A stretch of DNA of 64,000 bases from Actinomadura harenae (GCF_003696215.1 NZ_RFFG01000010.1:62001-126000), one strand, 5' to 3'; shown: positions 34,778 to 45,659, counted from the first letter of the stretch. A program made the numbers and translations. Notes: generated from the sequence alone by a model not told the origin.

Positions 34778-36603
34778 CCGAGACCGTGCGACTGACCGTC
34801 GGGCAGGCGATCGTCCGCTTCCTGGCGAACCAGTGGACCGAACGGGACGGCGAACGGCACCGGTTCTTCGCCGGCTGCTTCGGCATCTTCGGCCACGGCA
34901 ACGTGGCAGGACTCGGACAGGCGCTGCTGGAGTACGGCGACGAACTGCCCTACCGGGCCGCGCGCAACGAGCAGGCGATGGTCCACGCGGCCGTCGGCTA
35001 CGCGCGCACTCACGACCGGCTCCGCGCGTTCGCCTGCACGACCTCCGTCGGACCCGGCGCGACCAACATGGTCACCGGCGCCGCCCTCGCGACCATCAAC
35101 CGCATCCCCGTGCTGCTCCTGCCGGGCGACGTCTTCGCCACCCGCGTGTCCAACCCGGTCCTCCAGGAGCTCGAGGACCCGCGCTCCTACGACGTCTCGG
35201 TCAACGACTGCTTCAAGCCGGTCTCACGCTACTGGGACCGGATCAACCGGCCCGAGCAGCTCCCGAGCGCGCTCCTCGCCGCGATGCGCGTCCTGACCGA
35301 TCCGGCCGAGACCGGCGCGGTCACCCTCGCGCTGCCCCAGGACGTGCAGGCCGAAGCACACGACTGGCCGGCGGAACTGTTCGCCGAGCGGGTCTGGCGG
35401 GTCGCCCGCCCGGTGCCCGAGCCCGCCCTCATCGAGGACGCCGCCGCACTGCTGCGCAACGCCGAGCGTCCCCTCATCGTGGCGGGCGGCGGCGCCATCT
35501 ACTCGCGCGCGACCGCAGCACTGCGTGAGTTCGTCGAGGCCACCGGCATCCCCGTGGCCGAGACCCAGGCGGGCAAGGGCGCGCTGACCTGGGACCACCC
35601 GGCCTCGGTGGGCGCGATCGGCGCGACCGGCACCACCGCCGCCAACGCCCTGGCCCGCGACGCCGACGTCGTCCTGGGCATCGGCACGCGCTACAGCGAC
35701 TTCACCACGGCCTCCCGCACCGTGTTCGCCCGTCCGGGCGTCCGCTTCATCAACCTCAACGTCGCCGCGCCGGACGCCGCCAAGCACGCGGGCCTGCCGC
35801 TGACCGCCGACGCCCGCGCGGGACTGGAAGCCCTCCGGACGGCGATGACCGGACACGCCGTCACCGCGTCCTACCGCGACGAGATCGCCGAACGCGTCAC
35901 CCGCTGGAACGAGGCGGTCGACCGCGCCTACGCGCCGACCCGCGGGCCCCTCCCCGCCCAGCCGGAGATCATCGGCATCGTCAACGAGGTCAGCGGCCCG
36001 CGCGACGTCGTGGTGTCCGCCGCCGGATCGATGCCGGGAGACCTCCACAAACTGTGGCGGACCCGCGACCCCAAGGGCTACCACGTCGAGTACGGCTTCT
36101 CCTGCATGGGCTACGAGATCGCCGGAGGCCTCGGCGTGAAGCTCGCGGCACCCGACCGCGAGGTCTTCGTCATGGTCGGCGACGGCTCGTACCTGATGAT
36201 GGCCCAGGAACTCGTGACCGCCGTCGCCGACGAGATCAAGCTGGTCGTCGTCCTGGTCCAGAACCACGGCTTCGCCTCGATCGGCAACCTGTCGGAGTCG
36301 GTCGGCTCACAGCGGCTCGGCACCCAGTTCGAACTGCCCGGCGACCTGGCCGCGAACGCCGCCGCGCTCGGCGCCGACGTCCTGCGCGCGACGACCGCCG
36401 AGGAGTTCCGCACCGCCCTGACCAAGGCCCGCGACAGCACCCGCACCACGGTCGTCCACGTCGAGACCGACACCTCCACCGGCGCCCCGGACAGCGAGGC
36501 ATGGTGGGACGTCCCGGTCGCCGAGGTCTCCAACCTGGACTCCACCAACCAGGCCCGCACCCGCTACGAGGAGAACCGCAAGGCCCAGCGGCCCTTGATC
36601 TGA
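34774..36603 (+). CDS. iolD: 3D-(3,5/4)-trihydroxycyclohexane-1,2-dione acylhydrolase
   Basis: 609 residues from an ATG in ATGA overlap with iolB. A thiamine-diphosphate enzyme: N-terminal pyrimidine domain (ARNEQAMVHAAVGYART, FACTTSVGPGATNMVTGAA), central domain, and the pyrophosphate motif GDGSYLMMAQELVTA with QNHGFASIGN. It opens the inositol-derived ring to 5-deoxy-glucuronate. Last gene of the operon; iolA (malonate-semialdehyde dehydrogenase) is absent from the window and must lie elsewhere. Confidence 0.93.
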   Translation: MTETVRLTVGQAIVRFLANQWTERDGERHRFFAGCFGIFGHGNVAGLGQALLEYGDELPYRAARNEQAMVHAAVGYARTHDRLRAFACTTSVGPGATNMVTGAALATINRIPVLLLPGDVFATRVSNPVLQELEDPRSYDVSVNDCFKPVSRYWDRINRPEQLPSALLAAMRVLTDPAETGAVTLALPQDVQAEAHDWPAELFAERVWRVARPVPEPALIEDAAALLRNAERPLIVAGGGAIYSRATAALREFVEATGIPVAETQAGKGALTWDHPASVGAIGATGTTAANALARDADVVLGIGTRYSDFTTASRTVFARPGVRFINLNVAAPDAAKHAGLPLTADARAGLEALRTAMTGHAVTASYRDEIAERVTRWNEAVDRAYAPTRGPLPAQPEIIGIVNEVSGPRDVVVSAAGSMPGDLHKLWRTRDPKGYHVEYGFSCMGYEIAGGLGVKLAAPDREVFVMVGDGSYLMMAQELVTAVADEIKLVVVLVQNHGFASIGNLSESVGSQRLGTQFELPGDLAANAAALGADVLRATTAEEFRTALTKARDSTRTTVVHVETDTSTGAPDSEAWWDVPVAEVSNLDSTNQARTRYEENRKAQRPLI

Positions 36604-36618
36604 TCCGGGCGCGCCTCC

Positions 36619-36639
36619 GTCCGGGGGACCAGCCCGGAC
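36619..36639. terminator. Short hairpin between iolD and ureD
   Basis: GTCCGGG/CCCGGAC stem of 7 bases with a 7-base loop, 16 bases past the iolD stop and between convergent operons. Confidence 0.45.
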
Positions 36640-36694
36640 CGCCCGGCCACCGTGCCGACCCAGATTCCTGGACTGCGTGCACCCGAACCTGTGG

Positions 36695-37503
36695 TCAGCC
36701 GTTCGGGAGACCGAGGTGGGCGAATGCGGCGTCGAGGCAGCGTTGCAGGTCGCCGGCGTCCGGAGCCACTGCGGTGAGCAGGACGCCAGGGCCGGCCAGT
36801 GGGGTGATGACGCCGTGTGCGCGTACGGGGATGTCGTCGAGTATCTGCGTATCGGGTTGAGGGTCGCGGTAGGCGGGGTCGATGACGAGGAGTTGGCCTA
36901 CGGCGTGGTTGCCGGCCAGCACGGCGGGGCCGTCCCAGCCGGGGAGGCCGGGGCCGTAGGCGCTGTGCTGGTCCAGTAGCGTCCGTCCTCCGTGGCGGAC
37001 GGTGATGCGGCTGGTCAGCCGACCGCTGGGTTCGTGTGCGCGGCCGAGGATCTGCTGTTCGCTGAGGACGAGCCGGGCGGTGGGGGCGAGGTCGATGCGG
37101 ATGTGCTGGCGCAGGTCGCTGCCTGCGGCCGAGATGACGGGCTCTGGCAGCCAGCGCAGTCGCGCGTGGTCCGCGACGCGCAGATTCACGCCGAGGGCGG
37201 CGTGCCTGGGGACGGGCCCAGGTAGTGCGACCGTGGCGGCGGCGGAGGTGACGTGCAGGTCCGCGCCCGGCCCGACGATCACCTCGGTGTTCAGGCGGTC
37301 GCCGTTGTGCGGGGCGCTCATGGTGTTCAGGATGCAGATGTGCGCCTGGGAGCCGTACGGGCGGAGCCGGCGGAACGAGAAGGGGCCGTCGCTGTGGAGT
37401 AATGGCAGGTCGGTGGCTCCGTCCGCGGCTTCGGCCGTGATGCGGGCGGTGGCGTTCAGCGTGTAGGGAGTCTGCGCGGCTTTGGCGGTGGGCGGCGCTG
37501 TGG

Positions 37504-37507
<4 letters not shown>
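36695..37507 (-). CDS. ureD: Urease accessory protein UreD
   Basis: 270 residues from the ATG at 37507, which overlaps the ureG stop. The pattern [20 protein letters not shown] and [17 protein letters not shown] is that of UreD (UreH), the scaffold that binds apo-urease and channels nickel from UreG. Last gene of the urease operon. The N-terminal 50 residues diverge from the core family. Confidence 0.88.
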
Positions 37508-38193
<686 letters not shown>

Positions 38194-38217
38194 GGCGCGC
38201 TCCGGGTGTGGCGGTGG

Positions 38218-38895
38218 TCAGCTGGCGAACAGGCGTACCGGCCAGGCCGCGTGTTGTTCGGCGGTGATGTCCAGCAGGGGTGCGGACGCGGCGGGCAGCG
38301 CGTCCACCCCGTCCGCCGGTAGTCGTGCGGCGTGGCCGGCGGCCTCACCGGCGACGTTCTCCATGTCGCCGGTGAGGCGGGCGGTGACGGCGGTGGCTTC
38401 GAAGGGGTCGAGGCCGAGTAGGCGGATCGCGGCGGTCACGGGGCCGCTGACGCTGTCGTAGGCGGCGGCCCGGGCGGCGTCGTGCGGGGTCAGTCCGGCC
38501 GCGCGTGCGGCGAGGCCCATGACGATGGGTTGGTGCGCGCCGGCAGGCAGTGCCGCGGCCAGGCGGTCCAGTTCGGGATCGGGCCAGGTGGTGCGGACGG
38601 CGCGCATCAGCTGGCGGCCGAGCTTGCGCGCAACTCGGCGGAGTGCGGGGGAGGGGGTCCGTGCGTCGGCGGCGGCGTCCAGGAGCAGCGGATCGTACCC
38701 GGTCGCCGCCGCGGCCGCCAGGGAGGCCGCGACCAGGCCGGTGGTGGCCAGCCGTCCGCGGCAGAAGTCCTCCAGGGTCGCGGTGTCGTGGACGCGCCCG
38801 GCGGCGATGGCGGCCTCGGCCCCTCCGGAATGCGCGTGCCCTCCGGACGGGAAGCGGCCGTCACCGAGGATCAGCAGTGACACCGAGCTCATCAT
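38218..38895 (-). CDS. ureF: Urease accessory protein UreF
   Basis: 225 residues from ATG 38895, or from the adjacent ATG at 38892, which is better spaced from GGAG. All-helical UreF pattern with GRFPSGGHAHSGGAEAA at the N-terminus and DPFEATAVTARLTGDM late. UreF links UreD-urease to UreG and gates nickel insertion. Lies 19 bases after ureC. Confidence 0.9.
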   Translation of the reverse strand: MMSSVSLLILGDGRFPSGGHAHSGGAEAAIAAGRVHDTATLEDFCRGRLATTGLVAASLAAAAATGYDPLLLDAAADARTPSPALRRVARKLGRQLMRAVRTTWPDPELDRLAAALPAGAHQPIVMGLAARAAGLTPHDAARAAAYDSVSGPVTAAIRLLGLDPFEATAVTARLTGDMENVAGEAAGHAARLPADGVDALPAASAPLLDITAEQHAAWPVRLFAS

Positions 38896-38914
38896 GGCTC
38901 CAGGGGGTGGCCGG

Positions 38915-40723
38915 TCAGAACAGGAAGTACCGCTGGGCCATGGGGAGTTCGGTGCGGTAGTCCGGTGCGACGGTGTCCTCGCCGACCTCCACGTCGACGT
39001 CTCCGGTCCTGTCGTCCTGCTCGGAGGTCCCGCCGCTGCCGTCGATGACCACGGTGAAGCTGTCGGTGTTGACGTCGATGCGCGGGAGGGCGTCGTTCTC
39101 GCGCATGTCGGCCTTGGTCAGGCCCCGCGTGCTGGTGATCGTCTCGAAGGGTTTCCGGAGCCCGGGGACATCGGCGTCGAAGTGCCCGGAGACGAAGTTG
39201 ACCGAGTTGCCGCCCGGGGCGTGCCCGAGCGCGCCGAACATGCGGCGGGGAAGGATCGGCTGTGGGGTGGGGATGGAGGCGTTCGCGTCACCGACCTGGG
39301 CGTAGGCGATCTGCCCGCCTTTGATCACCAGGTGGGGCTTGACGCCGAAGAACGCCGGCTCCCACAGGACCAGGTCCGCGAGCTTGCCGGTCTCCACCGA
39401 GCCGACCTTGTGGGCGATGCCCTGGGCGATGGCGGGATTGATGGTGTACTTGGCGACGTAGCGGCGCGCTCGCAGGTTGTCCGCGGCGCCGTCTCCGTCC
39501 AGCGGGCCGCGCTGTCGCTTCATGACGTGGGCGGTCTGCCAGGTCCGCAGGATCATCTCGCCGATGCGTCCCATCGCCTGGGCGTCGGAGGACATGATGG
39601 AGATGGCGCCCATGTCGTGCAGCAGGTCTTCGGCCGCCATCGTGGAGGGGCGGATACGGGAGTCGGCGAAGGCCAGATCCTCCTTGATCTTCGGGTTGAG
39701 GTGGTGGCAGACCATCACCATGTCGATGTGCTCGGTGACGGTGTTGACCGTCAGCGGACGGGTCGGGTTGGTGGACGCGGGCAGCACGTTCGGATGCGAC
39801 GCCATCTCGATCATGTCCGGTGCGTGGCCGCCTCCCGCCCCCTCCACGTGGAAGGCATGGATGCAGCGCCCGCCGATGGCCTCCAGGGTGCTTTCCAGGA
39901 ATCCGGCCTCGTTCAGCGTGTCGGCGTGGATGGCCAGCTGCGCACCGGACTCCTCGCACACCTGCAGGCAGGCGTCGATGACGGCGGGTGTGGCGCCCCA
40001 GTCCTCGTGGACCTTGAACCCCATGACGCCCGCGCGAAGCTGATCGCGCATCGACTCCTTGGACATCGTGGCGCCCTGACCGAGCAGCCCGATGTTGACT
40101 GCGGAGCCGTCCAGCGCCTCCAGCAGCGTGGCGATGTGCCAGGAACCCGAGGTGACGGTCGTGGCCTTACTGCCTTCGGCGGGGCCGGTGCCGCCGCCGA
40201 TCAACGTGGTGACGCCCGAGCCGAGCGCTTCGTCGAGTTGTTCGGGACAGATGAAGTGGACGTGGGTGTCCACCCCGCCGGCGGTGAGGATCTTGCCGTT
40301 GCCGGAGATGATCTCGGTCTCCGGGCCGATCACGATGTCGGAGGCGACCGGGTGATCGTCGTGCCGCCGGTTCATCGTCTCGGGGTTGTACGCCTTGCCC
40401 ATGGCGGCGATGTGGCCGTCGCGCAGCGCGACGTCGGCTTTGACGACGCACCAGTGGTCCAGGATCACCACTCCGGTGATCACCGTGTCCGGGGCGTTCC
40501 CCGCGCGGGGGACGCAGGACTGGCCCATCGATTCGCGGATCACCTTGCCGCCGCCGAACACCACCTCGTCGCCGCTGTGGCCCGGGCCGCCCGCCCAATC
40601 CTCGGTGATCTCGATCCGCAGGTCGGTGTCGGCGAGCCGGATCCGGTCGCCCACGGTCGGCCCGTACAGGTCCGCGTACTCGGCGCGTTCCAGCCGGGGA
40701 CGGCACACCTCGGGCTCAGTCAT
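38915..40723 (-). CDS. ureC: Urease alpha subunit
   Basis: 602 residues from the ATG at 40723 (GGAGG upstream, inside the end of ureAB). All active-site elements are visible: THVHFICP, the carbamylated lysine in [32 protein letters not shown], the flap cysteine in VCHHLNPK and SSDAQAMGR. It hydrolyses urea with two nickel ions. It is about 30 residues longer than usual because of an acidic insert ([19 protein letters not shown]) just before the conserved end [10 protein letters not shown]. Confidence 0.95.
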   Translation of the reverse strand: MTEPEVCRPRLERAEYADLYGPTVGDRIRLADTDLRIEITEDWAGGPGHSGDEVVFGGGKVIRESMGQSCVPRAGNAPDTVITGVVILDHWCVVKADVALRDGHIAAMGKAYNPETMNRRHDDHPVASDIVIGPETEIISGNGKILTAGGVDTHVHFICPEQLDEALGSGVTTLIGGGTGPAEGSKATTVTSGSWHIATLLEALDGSAVNIGLLGQGATMSKESMRDQLRAGVMGFKVHEDWGATPAVIDACLQVCEESGAQLAIHADTLNEAGFLESTLEAIGGRCIHAFHVEGAGGGHAPDMIEMASHPNVLPASTNPTRPLTVNTVTEHIDMVMVCHHLNPKIKEDLAFADSRIRPSTMAAEDLLHDMGAISIMSSDAQAMGRIGEMILRTWQTAHVMKRQRGPLDGDGAADNLRARRYVAKYTINPAIAQGIAHKVGSVETGKLADLVLWEPAFFGVKPHLVIKGGQIAYAQVGDANASIPTPQPILPRRMFGALGHAPGGNSVNFVSGHFDADVPGLRKPFETITSTRGLTKADMRENDALPRIDVNTDSFTVVIDGSGGTSEQDDRTGDVDVEVGEDTVAPDYRTELPMAQRYFLF

Positions 40724-41378
40724 GCAGCTCGCCTCCGACCAGTCCGCGCAGTCCCATGACGATCCGGTCTCCCTGCAGTGGCACCAGATCGACCTCGACA
40801 CGGCAGGCCGTCTCGAAGCGCCGCGACTTGCCGGCGGGGATGTTCAGGCGCCTGCCGTACGCGCACTCCCGGTCGGGCGCCGCGTCCAAGGCCTGCAGCG
40901 GCCGGATCTCCAGCGCCGGGTTCACCTCGTAGAAGTGGTAGTGGGAGCCGACCTGCACCGCGCGGTCCCCGGTGTTGCGGACCTCGACCCGCGTCACCGG
41001 CAGCCCTTCGTTGACCAGCACCGGCCCGGCCGACTCGGGGTGCTCGACCTGCCCGGGACCGGTCACGTCGGGCCTGGTGGGGATGGGGTCGGTGATGGTC
41101 ACCAGTTTGGTGCCGTCCGGGAAGGTCGCCTCAACCTGGATCATCTCGATCATCTCGGGAACGCCCTGCAACACGTCCTGGCGGGTGAGCACGCCGCGCC
41201 CCGAGGACATCAGCTCCCGCACGGTCCTGCCGTCCCTGGCCCCCTCCAGCACGTGCGCGGTCAGCAGCGCCACGACCTCGGGATAGTTCAGCCGGAGCCC
41301 CCGAGCCCGGCGCTTGGCGGCCACATCGGCGGCCACATGGATCATCAGGCGTTCCTGCTCATGATGGGTCAGATGCAC
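40716..41378 (-). CDS. ureAB: Fused urease gamma/beta subunit
   Basis: 220 residues from a GTG with AGGAGG upstream. Residues 1-100 are the gamma subunit ([20 protein letters not shown], then [21 protein letters not shown]) and residues 110-220 the beta subunit ([30 protein letters not shown]). The fusion is found in some actinomycetes and in Helicobacter UreA. The tail overlaps ureC by eight bases. First gene of the five-gene urease operon ureAB-C-F-G-D. Confidence 0.93.
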   Translation of the reverse strand: MHLTHHEQERLMIHVAADVAAKRRARGLRLNYPEVVALLTAHVLEGARDGRTVRELMSSGRGVLTRQDVLQGVPEMIEMIQVEATFPDGTKLVTITDPIPTRPDVTGPGQVEHPESAGPVLVNEGLPVTRVEVRNTGDRAVQVGSHYHFYEVNPALEIRPLQALDAAPDRECAYGRRLNIPAGKSRRFETACRVEVDLVPLQGDRIVMGLRGLVGGELHD

Positions 41379-41986
41379 GTCTTCCTCCTCATCCCCGTCC
41401 CGTTCGCCCCCGCGGTCACGCCGTCGGATCGGCGCGGCATGAAGGTGGCGTGGAGACGGCCGGACGCTCCGTGGAGCGCGCGGATGCCATCACCGAGATG
41501 ACGTCCCTCGGGAGTCAGAGTGTCGCTTATGGTGATGTTGGTTGAAAGGTCCCCTTTAGCCACTCTGGACTCACTGTTCCGAGGGGTAACGCTGGCCACA
41601 GGGGTCGAGCGGAAGCCGAAAGAGCAACGGCACGAGGACCTGCGCGCCGGAGTGGTCGAGCCCTCGACCCTGCTGAACGTCCGCCTGGACCGTTGCCCGC
41701 GACGGCCCCTGACCGCCGACCATCCGCCTGCCGCCACCTCTGCACCTCTGGAACGCAGGGGCCTTCGTGCTCGGGCGTGGGCGGCGGCTGGCTGTACAGC
41801 GCCTATCGCCTGGCGTGCGCCGGCGACAAGGTCACTTCGTTCCGGCTGAGGAGGGGCATGACCAGTGACAGGCGCCGCACGTTGAGACCGGGGACGGGGG
41901 CGAGCGGCAGCAGGCCGGTCGTCGTGGTGGCCATTCCCTCGGCTGACAGAGGACCCCAGGGCTGTCCGACCGGTGACGCCCGTGGT
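41379..41986. other. Urease upstream region without a supported gene
   Basis: About 600 bases holding the urease promoter side (minus strand) and no reading frame with a ribosome site or family signal. Possible decayed gene fragments cannot be excluded. Confidence 0.5.
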
Positions 41987-42385
41987 TCAGCGCAGGGCGA
42001 TGAGTCCTGCGTCCGTTGGCCTGAAGCCGCAGGCGCTGAGGTAGAAGGGACACAGGTGCTCTTCGAAGTCGACGTGGAGCCACTCGCAGTTCGCTGAGCG
42101 GGCTCCTCGGGCCGCGGTGGCCATGAGTTCGGTTCCGACGCCGGATGTGCGGAGGTCCTGAGCGACCATCGTGTCGAGGATGAAGGCGTGGGCGCCGCCG
42201 TCCCAGGCGACGTTGGCGAATCCGATCAGGCTGCCGTCCTTTCGGGCGCAAACCCAGCCGAGGCTGTGACGATGCACTTGCGCGTGCCAGTCGGTGAATG
42301 TCCGGTCGTGGCCGAACGCCTCCGCATGAAGTGCGTTGACGGCTGCGTTGTCGAAATCACCACGCCACTCGTACGTGATCGTCAT
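41987..42385 (-). CDS. GNAT family N-acetyltransferase
   Basis: 132 residues from the ATG at 42385. The acetyl-CoA-binding region reads AHAFILDTMVAQDLRTSGVGTELMATAARGAR, whose RTSGVG corresponds to the R-x-x-G-x-G/A signature, and the C-terminal HLCPFYLSACGFRP is typical of small GNATs. Substrate unknown. The region downstream contains broken genes, so this gene sits in a turnover zone. Confidence 0.75.
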   Translation of the reverse strand: MTITYEWRGDFDNAAVNALHAEAFGHDRTFTDWHAQVHRHSLGWVCARKDGSLIGFANVAWDGGAHAFILDTMVAQDLRTSGVGTELMATAARGARSANCEWLHVDFEEHLCPFYLSACGFRPTDAGLIALR

Positions 42386-42628
42386 GGCCGCATCGTAGGT
42401 GCTCGCCGCGTTCGTCACCGCCTACGTCCTCGGGATCGACCTGGACGCCTCGATCGCGGCCACGATCCACGCAGTCCGTACCCGCGCCGCAGGCGCGAAC
42501 CCGAATAACCCCAGCTCAGCCCAGGGTTCGTTGGATTCTCGGCGTCCGCTACGACCACTCCTCGAGTTCAGGAACGATGAGCAGTGAATGGTGCATCCTC
42601 CTCCTCGGAGGACGAAGGCTCGCGGTCG

Positions 42629-43005
42629 ATGTCAGCCGCTCGACGCCGTCAGATCGCCGCTGAGCGCCACGCTCGCGAACGCCTCGCCCTGCTCGGTGAA
42701 ACACCGGCATGCACGCGATCGTGCGGGGAGTACTGCTCGAACTGCTCCCCGTGGACGAGGAACGGCGCACCCGGCACCTGGTACACGCCGCCTACTTCAT
42801 CCGCTTCCTGGCCGACCGCGACCTGGCCAAGGTCGCCCGCGACGCGCCACACGCACTGGAGGACTTGGTCGCAGGCCTGATCGCGCAAGGCCAGGAGTCC
42901 GGTCAGGTGCCCCAGCACGTCGACGCCACGGCTGAAGCCGCGTTCCTGGTGGCCGGGACCGAGGGACTGCAGTCGAGCGTTCTGCTGAGGCAGCGGACAG
43001 CGGCG
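42629..43005 (+). pseudogene. Frameshifted TetR-type regulator remnant
   Basis: One frame reads RQIAAERHARERLALLGETPA and, one base out of phase from 42709, continues MHAIVRGVLLELLPVDEERR to AEAAFLVAGTEGLQSSVLL. Together these match the ligand-domain half of BetI-like TetR proteins. The DNA-binding half is missing and the end diverges, so the gene is dead. Confidence 0.55.
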
Positions 43006-43084
43006 GGGGTCCGGCCGGGGCGGGGACATGGCTCCGCGGCAGGCCTGTTTGCGCTGGCTGATGCGTCGGGCGAGGGGGATCGAG

Positions 43085-43448
43085 TATGCAGGGACCGTGC
43101 CCGGGTGTGTCGAGCACGTGCAGGAACCCGCCGGTTCGCTCAGCGCTGGCACAGACCTGTTGGAAGGCGTCGAGGCGATCAGAGATCTCCAGCTGTGCGG
43201 TCACCATCAGCACCGTCGCCTCGCGATCCTCCAGCGGAACGAGCGCGGAGACCAGTCCGGTCCGCATCAGAGGCGGGATGGCGTCGGAGGTCGCTGATGA
43301 CGGCGGCCACGTACGAGTTGTGGCGTGCGGCCCAGTTCTGGCATCGGGAGATCGCACGGCCTTGCTCAGCAGGGTCTCCGCGGCGGGTGTTGACGATCGT
43401 GTGGATGCGCCTGATTGGTGAGCGGTCGGCGGGGGGCGGCACGGTCAT
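43085..43448 (-). pseudogene. Frameshifted ORF, possibly recombinase-like
   Basis: From an ATG at 43448 a frame reads RRIHTIVNTRRGDPAEQGRA and RCQNWAARHNSYVAAVISDL; past about 43265 the coding look passes to another frame with LVSALVPLEDREATVLMVTA and TGGFLHVLDTP. The order recalls the catalytic domain of small serine recombinases, but the key serine is not evident. Treated as a broken gene. Confidence 0.3.
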
Positions 43449-43636
43449 GCCCGAAGCATCGCCCGGCGATCTCAACCAATGAAGACACAGACCATGACAG
43501 TCGGGGGCCCAACGCTGGCCCGTGTAGGCACGAGGCGTAGGAGCCCATCGGTTCGCTGGCGTACAGCGGACACGCACTGTGTGACGGGTGGAACAGTCGG
43601 CTAGGCCGGTCGCATGAACCGTAGGAGTGCGCGGAG

Positions 43637-44836
43637 TCAGCGGGGCAGGAGCGGAAGGCCCAGTACCTGGGTCACCTTGCGGAGCTTGGCCGTCGAGCCG
43701 TCACCGATCCGCTGCACCACCACGCCCGCGAGTGCCTGATGCCGCACCCATTCGGGGGCAGCCGTGCACACCTCCAGCAGAGTGTCGGCGGCCTCGTCCC
43801 ACCGCTCGGCTTCGCAGTAGGCCAGCGCCACGTTCAACTGGTGACGGCAGCGGACCGCGATCGGTGTGCTGCCGGGCATCCGGGTGTCTTGGATGAGCCC
43901 CAGGGCCTGGCCGATGTCGCCGAAGGCCAGATGGATCTCGATCGCGGTCTTGCGGGCTGTGGTCGGCCCGAACAGCGTCTGGTAGTGGTTGGCGTCGGTG
44001 CCGAGCCGGGCGGCGGCGGCGTGGGCCTGGGACAGGAAATCGGTGGAGCGTGTACGGTCCTCGGCCCGCGAGGACGCCACCGCGGCCCGCAGCATCAGGT
44101 CGCCGAACACCGACAGGCGTTCCGGGGAAGCGTCGGAGAACGCCAGTTGGATGCCTGAGGCGGTCTCCTCCGAGACTTTCACGGCCCGCTCGATTCGCCC
44201 GTCCCGCAGGTACACCCACGCCAGCGACGACTGCAGCACCGCCGACAGCAGCACGTCCCCGGACTGTTCGGCGGCCCGCTCAGCGTGCGCCAGCGCGGCG
44301 TAGGCCAGGTCCCGCTTGCCCAGCAGGTTGGCCACGCACGCGGCGACGTGGTGCGCGTTGGCCAGCACCGCCAGGCCCTGCTCGCGCAGCTGGCCGTCGT
44401 GGGTGTCGATGAACGCGCGGGACTCGGCGATCAGATGCGGCGCGATCATGCACGCGCCGGTGTAGTCGCCACGCCAGAACTGATCCCAGGCCAGCGCGAG
44501 CGAAGCCTTCAGGTCGGCCAGCGGCGGCGCTTCGATGTCGGGGACCGGGGCCAGCACACTGTCGTGCACGGCCAGCGACAGGTCCCGTGCGCCGGTGCGC
44601 TCGGCCCGCGACATCGCCTGGCGCGGCGCCTGCTGGCCCAGCAGCACCCCCACGTCGGTGCCGAGCGCGTCGGCGATTTTCATGAGGGAGCCGACCGAGC
44701 CGCCCCGGTCCTGCTCCACCTTCTGCACCGTGGCCACCGAGATGCCAGCGGCCTCGGCCAGCGCCTGCTGAGTGATGTCGGTCCCGCGCAGGATCTTCAT
44801 ACGCTCGCCGGTGCTGTACTCGTTCCAGGCGGTCAT
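43637..44836 (-). CDS. XRE-type helix-turn-helix regulator with TPR-like domain
   Basis: 399 residues from the ATG at 44836. The first 70 residues are a Cro/CI helix-turn-helix (MKILRGTDITQQALAEAAGI, then SVATVQKVEQDRGGSV); the rest is a helical TPR-like array. Such proteins are common in actinomycetes beside exporters, peptide systems or methyltransferases. A perfect inverted repeat lies five bases upstream of the ATG. It may control the MFS and ABC exporters that follow on the same strand upstream, but no operon link is visible. Confidence 0.85.
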   Translation of the reverse strand: MTAWNEYSTGERMKILRGTDITQQALAEAAGISVATVQKVEQDRGGSVGSLMKIADALGTDVGVLLGQQAPRQAMSRAERTGARDLSLAVHDSVLAPVPDIEAPPLADLKASLALAWDQFWRGDYTGACMIAPHLIAESRAFIDTHDGQLREQGLAVLANAHHVAACVANLLGKRDLAYAALAHAERAAEQSGDVLLSAVLQSSLAWVYLRDGRIERAVKVSEETASGIQLAFSDASPERLSVFGDLMLRAAVASSRAEDRTRSTDFLSQAHAAAARLGTDANHYQTLFGPTTARKTAIEIHLAFGDIGQALGLIQDTRMPGSTPIAVRCRHQLNVALAYCEAERWDEAADTLLEVCTAAPEWVRHQALAGVVVQRIGDGSTAKLRKVTQVLGLPLLPR

Positions 44837-44841
44837 AGCAC

Positions 44842-44856
44842 TCTCACTTCGTGAGA
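44842..44856. promoter_or_regulatory. Inverted repeat before the XRE/TPR gene
   Basis: TCTCAC-TTC-GTGAGA, a perfect 6-base inverted repeat immediately upstream of the ATG at 44836. A likely autoregulatory operator that would also cover the ribosome site. Confidence 0.45.
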
Positions 44857-45597
44857 CCAGAAAGCCTTCGCGGACGGCCGGTTTCACCCGGGCCCATACT
44901 GAAAGGCTACAAAGCGCCGAGACCCGTTGGTAGCGGACCCTGACGCCAGCAGGCCGCAATCGGAGCCCGTGGTCCTCGGGTTAGTTGGGCTGCAGGTCCT
45001 CGAACATTCTGGACGAGCCCGTCCCGCCGCTCTCTCGGGAGCGGACCGCGCCGCCATCGGCTGGCAGCTCCTCCTCATCCCCGCCGCCGACGCCGCCGAC
45101 GACGGTGACGCCCTTCGGCGACGGCGGGGGCGCCGCTCTCGATATCCGACCGATCAGCGGCTGGCCCTTGGGCTCCACCGACTCCGGCCCGGTCAGCGCC
45201 CTGACCACAACTACCTGCGAGCGCTGTTGTCGGGACGGGTGTTCCCGATTCCCAGTTCGCCGGACAGCCAGATCTCCATGACCAGGCCGAGCAGCGCGTC
45301 CGGGACATGCTCGGGCGGGCAGAAGGCCGGCGGCGAGGTCACGCGACGTCCTTCAGCCCGCTTGCGGGCCCGCCGCTGGCGTCGTCGGCGGCGAAGTCCG
45401 GATGGCGGTCGCGGCAGTGTCGGGAGCCTCGGCGAGTGTGAGCTCGATCCGCGTATGGAACGGTTCGTCCTTCAATCAGCTGACGATCTTGTCGAGCAAG
45501 TAGCCGGCGAGGGCCTCGGTGGTGGTGGCGATCGGGAGCGGCAGGCGGCCTGGGCGGGCAGGCCGTAGATCCTGCTGCCGAGCGCGATGACGATCTG

Positions 45598-45634
<37 letters not shown>

Positions 45635-45659
45635 GTGACGGTGTCGCCCCCAGCCAGGG

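Noticed and set aside
42399..42587. Short plus-strand frame VLAAFVTAYVLGIDLDASIA...
   Set aside because: Protein-like for about 35 residues but no ribosome site or family; at best a gene fragment.
44981..45568. Several short frames on both strands in the gap after the XRE/TPR gene
   Set aside because: None combines a ribosome site with a coherent protein; they look like decayed or chance frames.
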